Source: Salminus brasiliensis (taxonomy: Eukaryota; Chordata; Actinopteri; Characiformes; Bryconidae). From it: DNA of 64,000 bases. Below the pieces are notes generated by a model. The model was given only the letters and a program-made list of their open reading frames with translations. It was not told the DNA's origin and searched no databases. Shown piece after piece: positions 62,901-64,000 of this stretch (its first letter is position 1; each line of letters starts with the position of its first letter). The stretch is from the NCBI RefSeq assembly GCF_030463535.1, contig NC_132894.1, positions 12,421,433 through 12,485,432 of the forward strand, written 5' to 3'. Made by a program: the position numbers and the translations under genes.

Positions 62901-64000
62901 GACATATTAATATTTGATCTTCTTTCAAACAACATTTATACCTACAAATCTAAATGATGTAATTGCATCACCTTTGTAAAAATGAAATTCAGACCATGGA
63001 AATTAGACATGAACAAAAATGAGAAAAGTTTCTAAGGAAAAAAAAAAGAACATCCTATGCCCTAATTGCTGGCACTGTTCTCTTTTGTTTTTCTCTTTTG
63101 AATGTTTTTTGCAGAATTGCTCAAGAGCTTTCTTGCATGCTCAACATGACTTGGCCATTCCTGAATTCTCCATTTTGCCGCTGTCCCTTGGTGGATGTAT
63201 TGGAACATTTTAAGTCATTGTAACGTTGCATACTCCATCTCCACTTCAGCTATAGTTTTTGAATAGATGGCCTCATGTTTTCCTTGAGCCCCCTTTTGAT
63301 GAAATAAAGAGCTCATAGATAACAAATCAGATGCATGTTTAGATTAGTTAAAAGGATCAAAGGTTAACTTTTCACTAGGTAATCATGCTGGTTGTAATCC
63401 CTTCAAGTATTCTAGTGCTATTCTAATTTCATTATCAAGTTTTGGTCGGAAACAAGAGTTATATTTGTGAAACACAGTTTCACCCCCCACAGTTTTGCCT
63501 GAAAACTATTCCTCTAGGTCCTACATATGTTATGGGCAATGCAGGTGCTGCTCTAACCAGGTTTCAGTCAGTTGGTAGAAATAGATCTGTGCCAGGACTC
63601 AAATCAAGCTTTGAATGTTAGTGTTGATTCTTAAATTGCCAAAAAAAAAAAAAATCTATTAGCTTAATGCCATCATTCTGCTAGAATCCCACAGTAGGGC
63701 TAGCAGAAATCAGCATAATTAAAAAAAAATATCAGCCATCAGCCCGCAGTTCAGATGTCAGTACCTAACGAAGACAAAGACAGCCCGATCCTCAAACTTT
63801 CACACTTAAGAAGTGGTGCGTAGGAACACCACATTTGTCTGACCTTACCATTCTAAAAGCACTGGACCATCTGATGCTGAGGACAATAAAAATCACTCTG
63901 CACAGCTTTGCACATTTTTGTTCCATCCTCCAAATTAATGACTTGACAGATCAAGTTATTTAGGAGCGATGATACTTTTGCCAAAAACTTTGATGGTCAC
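18683..64000 (-). CDS. wdr18: WD repeat-containing protein 18, C-terminal half (gene partial)
   Basis: WDR18 (yeast Ipi3) is a WD40 subunit of the PELP1-TEX10-WDR18 complex, which with SENP3 and LAS1L acts in nucleolar ITS2 processing and 60S pre-ribosome maturation. Roles in checkpoint signalling and zebrafish laterality are also reported. Six exons join in frame to 232 residues. They carry WD40 blades, with GHRNLVTC and [16 protein letters not shown] giving the typical GH and WD dipeptides. Then comes a TNAAII.AP..M segment, a variable linker, and a C-terminal charged helix [20 protein letters not shown] close to human ELEDEVRNLRKINRDLFDF. Introns are about 4.2, 5.7, 19.5, 3.5 and 10.4 kb, long for this gene compared with the compact human locus. 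The first roughly 200 residues (probably four exons) lie beyond 64000. The gene is transcribed toward grin3b, same strand. Confidence 0.95.
21235..21272 (+). repeat. Poly-A tract, 38 bases
   Basis: An uninterrupted run of A preceded by GAGATTTGT. It could mark the 3' end of an old retroposed RNA, but no body or target-site duplication could be recognised. Exact length in an assembly is uncertain. Confidence 0.85.
21523..21762. repeat. Degenerate GGTTGCTA-type minisatellite
   Basis: GTTGCTAGGTG, GTTGCTATG and related words recur every 10-12 or about 20 bases across 240 bp, with many substitutions. This motif class is widespread in fish genomes. Confidence 0.75.
21943..22289. mobile_element. 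Non-autonomous hAT-like element, 347 bp
   Basis: It is bounded by inverted ends. The left end is TAGGGATGCACTGGTCCG and the right end, reverse-complemented, is TAGGGACGCACCGATCCG. Subterminal GGTATCGG / CCGATATT words are characteristic of fish and mammalian hAT ends. The flanks share CAAAC but no clean 8-bp target duplication is visible. There is no transposase. Confidence 0.75.
22972..23040 (-). CDS. wdr18: wdr18 coding exon, fifth of the six in the window
   Basis: It encodes 23 residues ([20 protein letters not shown] then TDK), aligning with human EPSYLDRTEQLQAVLCSTMEK. It has the acceptor CAG|GAC at 23041/23040 and the donor AAG|GTGAGT at 22972/22971, phase 0 on both sides. At 69 bp it is the second shortest coding exon in the window. 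Confidence 0.9.
23680..24190. mobile_element. Diverged hAT-like element related to 27221-27921
   Basis: The segment CAGACATATTTAAGAAGCC...ATCTCCT...GGCATGTGTG...GGTCTC at 23955-24010 matches 27719-27777. Its end carries GGTATTGTGCCACCTTG, like the TIR of the other copy. Boundaries are approximate. Confidence 0.55.
24597..24700 (+). repeat. Truncated SINE head next to (CA)n
   Basis: This is the tRNA-like head of the 3318-3546 family (GTGTGGCGCAATGGAGAACA through GGTTTGACTCCTGGTCTG). It lacks the body and tail and runs directly into a CA-rich microsatellite. Confidence 0.7.
25540..26060. other. GC-richer non-repetitive island in wdr18 intron
   Basis: This region rises in G+C above its surroundings. 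It has two overlapping plus-strand open frames (25576-25917, 25635-25994), one with the composition GSGGAAAAG and [10 protein letters not shown] recognise no protein family and no splice frame. TTTAATTGGT, TTAATTTGG and TCTAATCATTTG words suggest a candidate regulatory island instead. Confidence 0.25.
26121..26263 (+). repeat. (GA)n microsatellite
   Basis: About 140 bp of GA dinucleotide with a few interruptions (CCAGT, AAAA, GC). The last 60-odd bases are nearly pure. It produces spurious LSLSLS and RERERE open frames on both strands. Confidence 0.95.
27221..27921. mobile_element. Non-autonomous hAT-like element, about 700 bp
   Basis: The left end GTAGGGATGTCACAAGAACC and the right end, reverse-complemented AGTAGGGCTGTCACAATGCC, form terminal inverted repeats of about 20 bp. 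The interior is AT-rich, shares a block with 23955-24010 and has no coding capacity. Confidence 0.7.
28751..28917 (-). CDS. wdr18: wdr18 coding exon, fourth of the six in the window
   Basis: It has 167 bp. It completes a split Gly codon with the previous exon (G|GT) and encodes [20 protein letters not shown]... to CLRLGTSCQ, 55 further residues. It aligns with human PVTNAAILLAPVSMLSSDFR and GGLTLRLGLHQQ. The donor is CAG|GTAACA (28751/28750), with a weak +5. The acceptor is CAG|GTC (28918/28917). The middle ([11 protein letters not shown]) is a low-complexity linker that differs from human. Confidence 0.93.
31319..31349 (+). repeat. (TG)n followed by poly-G
   Basis: A short TG microsatellite runs into 14 consecutive G. 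A G-rich tract like this can form unusual DNA structure. Confidence 0.8.
32995..33075 (+). repeat. Fragment of the 'aataacagggt' repeat
   Basis: The segment GGCAAAATAACAGGGTGGTA followed by AATAGGCTTG matches the repeat pair at 58905-59160 and 59390-59680. Confidence 0.6.
33185..33377 (+). repeat. tRNA-derived SINE, copy 3
   Basis: It has head GGGGTTTGATTCCCGG (B box with one change), body and tail GTCGCTCTGGATAAGAGCG, and ends CATAAATGTAA. This copy has the tail closest to the common fish form among those seen. The first part of the tRNA-like head is missing. Confidence 0.8.
33440..33585. repeat. Small palindromic repeat (MITE-like)
   Basis: Multiple AGAACC / GGTTCT words in opposite orientation (AAGAACCTTCACTTTT, GAAGGTTCTTC, TGGTTCTTTATAGAA, GAAGAACCCTTT) make the block self-complementary. 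The end TTAAGAGTGTA is common to this fish repeat class as I remember it. Confidence 0.6.
35430..36250. other. Unique island, candidate regulatory block
   Basis: About 800 bp of balanced, non-repetitive sequence with moderate CpG content around 35430-35640, TAATTGAG / AATTAAGG / GTTAATTGAG words and no frame longer than about 60 codons. It is distinct from the AT-rich, repeat-filled flanks. Confidence 0.27.
36944..37150 (+). repeat. Dispersed fish repeat, copy 2
   Basis: It runs from CACTACCCAAATAATACCTG through GGTCCTGACC, GGGTGAAAGGAGGCTAACAA and GTGTTAATGTTTTGGCTGAT to CCGTGTAT. It shares segments with 12240-12690, 50935-51180 and 55845-55882. Confidence 0.6.
38230..38660. other. Unique island, candidate regulatory block
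   Basis: Non-repetitive, balanced sequence with several CpGs, TTCAATTACGAGC, GATTTATTACGC and GGCTAATTATC words. No convincing exon. The open frames 38421-38681 and 38509-38733 match nothing I recognise. Confidence 0.25.
39365..39815 (-). repeat. Composite SINE-like element with Pol III B box
   Basis: Read on the minus strand it begins near 39815 with a tRNA-like head. B box GGTTTGAGTCC is the complement of 39714-39725. It continues through GGCTCTGTG-rich and CAGAGCTGGGTAC segments and ends in GGGTTAAAAAAAA near 39365. A GA/CT tract interrupts it at about 39618-39643. The open frames on both strands across it are incidental. Confidence 0.55.
40045..40475 (+). mobile_element. Tc1/mariner-like transposase remnant
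   Basis: The succession GTGAAGCATGAGGGTGGATC, TTTTGGGGTTGTGTTGCTGC, ATCCTGGATGCAAATATCAA, ACAGGATAATCATGCAAAAC, GGCCCTCACAGTCCCCTGAT and GAAGAGTGGG follows the catalytic DDE half of a fish Tc1-like transposase in order. It includes the Q-D-N segment that holds an acidic catalytic residue. Stops and indels destroy the frame. Confidence 0.8.
42400..42740. other. Unique island, candidate regulatory block
   Basis: Contains TTTATTAATTTGGTTG, GGCCTTAATGAAG, GACTTAATTGCCTTCATGA and GTTTAATTACTCTCGG words in non-repetitive DNA. The plus-strand frame 42510-42764 has no recognisable content. Confidence 0.27.
43305..43480 (-). repeat. Strongly diverged SINE copy
   Basis: Degraded tail (plus strand GACATTCTTATTCATATCTG) and the body segment AAGTCTTGCCCAAGTACTCT then TATTGGTGT correspond to 1990-2022. 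It is older than the other copies. Confidence 0.5.
45000..45400. other. Unique island, candidate regulatory block
   Basis: Non-repetitive, with TCAATTAATCATACC, TCTTATCA and AGATAATGAAG words. No frame of interest. Confidence 0.22.
46428..46900 (+). mobile_element. Diverged DNA-transposon relic
   Basis: It opens CACTACATGGACAAATGTAT then AGGGACAC, a terminal phrase common in otophysan fish repeats. It continues through TGGAGTAACTGTCTCTACTG, GACGATCACCACCTCACC and CCAACTCTTTCC. No transposase frame is left. The right boundary is uncertain. Confidence 0.55.
48080..48300. promoter_or_regulatory. Small CpG-rich island beside a wdr18 exon
   Basis: CpG is concentrated here (CCGCGGCGCGAG, GCGGCCGCGAAG, CCTACGCGTC, CAGCGCG) within an AT-rich intron, 100-300 bp downstream of the exon at 48403-48527 on the minus strand. 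It could be an internal promoter, an unmethylated regulatory island or a young GC-rich insert. The plus-strand frame 48011-48325 reads through it but matches nothing. Confidence 0.4.
48403..48527 (-). CDS. wdr18: wdr18 coding exon, third of the six in the window
   Basis: It has 125 bp. The first base completes an Arg codon (AG|G), then come [20 protein letters not shown] and [21 protein letters not shown], and the last base opens a Gly codon. This is a near-complete WD40 blade, almost identical to human NQVTCLSVSTDGSVLLSGSH and [16 protein letters not shown]. It is the strongest single match in the window. Borders are CAG|GAA (48528/48527) and AAAG|GTGAGT (48403/48402). Confidence 0.97.
49545..49748 (-). 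mobile_element. Transposon relic, left of the 239-bp block
   Basis: Words such as TGGAATTTTGGCCCAAAA, TAGCATGAACTGAT and TGGACTTTGACCTGGTCGTT then CCAAAA occur in the order seen in the non-coding strand of fish Tc1-like elements. No coding capacity. Confidence 0.5.
49824..50062. repeat. 239-bp block, copy A of a near-identical pair
   Basis: It differs from 60810-61048 at two of 239 positions by my base-by-base comparison, in the same orientation with no indels. Outside the core similarity falls quickly but continues in patches (CCTCAAAGCAAACAGCAACT before; AAGTGTCCACATATGG after). It is probably a repeat unit. It has no tRNA-like promoter, poly-A or long frame. Confidence 0.85.
50225..50730 (-). 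mobile_element. Tc1-like transposase remnant
   Basis: The complement reads as part of a Tc1-like transposase. Plus-strand phrases AATGATACTGCCACCCCCAT, CCACAGGACATTCTTCC and GCAGGTGTGTTCCTTTTGCA follow the reverse of the family order. Frame is lost. Confidence 0.65.
50935..51180 (+). repeat. Dispersed fish repeat, copy 3
   Basis: AGAAGCTCATCTGTTGCTGT, TTTGTGTTGGTAATCC, GTGGTCCTG and GGGTGAAAGGAGACTAACAA match the copies at 12240-12690 and 36944-37150. A short GTTGACACT duplication is present inside. Confidence 0.6.
51995..52059 (-). CDS. wdr18: wdr18 coding exon, second of the six in the window
   Basis: It has 65 bp and encodes [20 protein letters not shown] then H, and two bases of Arg that pair with the next exon to give GHRN. 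It aligns with human RSFHPEQDAGKVFKGHRN. The acceptor CAG|GCT (52060/52059) follows a long pyrimidine tract. The donor is CACAG|GTAAGG (51995/51994). It is the shortest exon in the window. Most of it is the variable inter-blade loop, so identity rests on the VFKGHR end and correct phase. Confidence 0.9.
53748..54175. mobile_element. MITE with 35-bp terminal inverted repeats and (TA)n core
   Basis: The left end GGTAACACTTTACTTGGATA then GTCCATTACAGATGCC is matched by the right end, whose reverse complement is GGTAACACTTAAATGGATGG then TCCATTGTAGATGCC. Inside lie about 73 bp of pure TA (53892-53966) and a CCTTAAAC / CCTAACC-rich segment. There is no coding sequence. The total is 428 bp. Confidence 0.85.
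53892..53966. repeat. (TA)n microsatellite
   Basis: About 37 TA units without interruption, within the MITE at 53748-54175. It is self-complementary and likely to vary in length. Confidence 0.95.
54540..55060. other. Unique island, candidate regulatory block
   Basis: Non-repetitive and more GC-rich than its surroundings (particularly 54930-55030), with overlapping plus-strand frames (54671-55069, 54730-55023) and one minus-strand frame (54863-55066). I recognise nothing in any of them. Confidence 0.22.
55385..55485 (+). repeat. SINE-like head
   Basis: A tRNA-like segment with GTGACTCCGCGGTCCAACAT, TGCTGCCACTATGG and a B-box-like GCAAGTTCAAATC (55448-55460). A copy of this class with an AT-rich tail follows. 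Confidence 0.55.
55845..55882 (+). repeat. Terminal fragment of the dispersed fish repeat
   Basis: TATTAATGTTTTGGCCAATT then GATGTAT corresponds to the end of the 36944-37150 copy (GTTAATGTTTTGGCTGATCC then GTGTAT). Confidence 0.5.
56700..57000. other. Unique island, candidate regulatory block
   Basis: TCATTAGGCTTTCTTAATTG, TGTAATTTATC, GTGTTAATATTTCATG and GCTAATTCATTTGACC words in non-repetitive DNA, followed by a GC-richer half (CAGGCCCAAAGGGCTCCC). No reading frame. Confidence 0.25.
58060..58480. other. Unique island, candidate regulatory block
   Basis: Balanced, non-repetitive, with CAGACTAATAAGCTTGG, GATTAACGCTCC, CAGATTAATTAAAAG and TTATTAATGAAAT words. No supported exon. Confidence 0.27.
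58905..59160 (+). repeat. Direct repeat pair, left copy
   Basis: AAGCTATGCTATGCTAGGCT, GCCATAAACCAGCCA, AATAACAGGGTTGTAAATAG, GCCAGCCTACAAAGCCAAGA and GGTCCAGCTTCT recur in the same order at 59390-59680. Part of it (AGCCTACAAAGCC) belongs to a retroposon class related to 16619-16980. Confidence 0.75.
59185..59375 (+). repeat. tRNA-derived SINE of a second family
   Basis: The head GGTTGCTCAGCGGTTAGAGC, then AGCTGCCACTGTCGGGCCCT and AAGCAAGGCCCTTTACCCTC, is typical of another fish SINE family. The B box is poorly preserved. It sits exactly between the two copies of the 58.9/59.4-kb direct repeat. Confidence 0.7.
59390..59680 (+). repeat. Direct repeat pair, right copy
   Basis: The same order of blocks as 58905-59160, but with an insertion-like A-rich piece (AAAAACAAAAACAAAAAC near 59511) and clear substitutions. 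The duplication is therefore not recent. Confidence 0.75.
60810..61048. repeat. 239-bp block, copy B of a near-identical pair
   Basis: This is the partner of 49824-50062 with two differences (C for T in the AAAACCAACG word; A for C in ACCAGAAGAG). Flanking patches (CCTCAAAGCAAACAGCAACT at 60740; AAGTGTCCACATATGGACCA near 61062) are also shared but interrupted by indels. Confidence 0.85.
61450..62100 (-). mobile_element. Diverged transposon relic
   Basis: GGATTAATGTTGGCCCACTC, CGCCTGCTTGATTGTGGGTT then CATGAACATTG, and CACAGTAGATTGGTAGA parallel segments at 49560-49600, 50540-50570 and 50697-50712. It is the same element class as the copy-A neighbourhood but much decayed. The frame 61874-62089 lies inside it and is not a host gene. 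Confidence 0.5.
62490..62633 (-). CDS. wdr18: wdr18 coding exon, first of the six in the window
   Basis: It has 144 bp, phase 0 on both sides: [40 protein letters not shown] and FQVSLCST. It aligns with human [20 protein letters not shown] and CGGSEGSIFQVDL without gaps in the first 20 residues. It closes one WD40 blade (LWE) and encodes most of the next. The acceptor is TTTTACAG|CTA (62634/62633). The donor is ACG|GTAAGT (62490/62489). The expected upstream exon is not seen in 62634-64000. Confidence 0.96.
62634..64000 (-). other. wdr18: wdr18 upstream intron (incomplete)
   Basis: I looked on the minus strand for the preceding WD40 blade (a segment ending in a T-V-K type motif before LWE) and did not find it. 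A decayed repeat is likely at about 62820-63330. The rest is AT-rich DNA with short poly-A runs. Confidence 0.5.

Noticed and set aside
63780..63900. Candidate upstream wdr18 exon with an AATG|GTAAGG-like donor at about 63848
   Set aside because: The minus-strand translation before it does not resemble the expected WD40 blade and the phase does not give the V-K-L-W-E join.

Overview
The window is vertebrate genomic DNA from a bony fish. I think an otophysan teleost (characin or catfish side) is likely, because it is dense in tRNA-derived SINEs with the 'GTCGCTCTGGATAAGAGC' tail, Tc1-like and hAT-like transposon relics, and long (TA)n, (GA)n and poly-A tracts. That placement is inference from repeat style; no lineage-diagnostic sequence was checked. 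There are no prokaryotic operons, CRISPR arrays or viral genes.

Two protein-coding genes can be supported, both on the minus strand and both partial. At the left edge, 601-1059 is the first coding exon of a GluN3-type NMDA receptor subunit, called grin3b. The rest of the gene lies left of position 1. From about 18.4 kb to beyond the right edge runs wdr18, a WD40 protein of the rixosome / 60S ribosome-maturation complex. Its last six coding exons are at 62490-62633, 51995-52059, 48403-48527, 28751-28917, 22972-23040 and 18683-18811. All six have GT/AG borders and compatible phases and join into one 232-residue C-terminal half. The first roughly 200 residues lie beyond 64000. The order and orientation wdr18 -> grin3b on one strand matches human 19p13.3 as I remember it, which supports both calls and favours GRIN3B over GRIN3A.

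Over 98% of the window is non-coding: a 17.6-kb intergenic stretch between the genes and five very large wdr18 introns (about 3.5 to 19.5 kb). These hold SINEs, degenerate Tc1/mariner-like and hAT-like elements, MITEs with recognisable terminal inverted repeats, a 65-bp-period minisatellite (13862-14545), a degenerate 'GGTTGCTA' repeat, and microsatellites. Between repeats lie islands of non-repetitive, TAAT-rich sequence (for example 7380-7760, 15690-16060, 25540-26060, 35430-36250, 38230-38660, 42400-42740, 45000-45400, 54540-55060, 56700-57000, 58060-58480). They look like candidate conserved non-coding elements, but only alignment to other fish could show that.

The most unusual observation is a pair of 239-bp blocks 11 kb apart in the same wdr18 region (49824-50062 and 60810-61048) that differ at two positions while their flanks are heavily diverged repeat DNA. 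I found no evidence for a new multi-gene system here.
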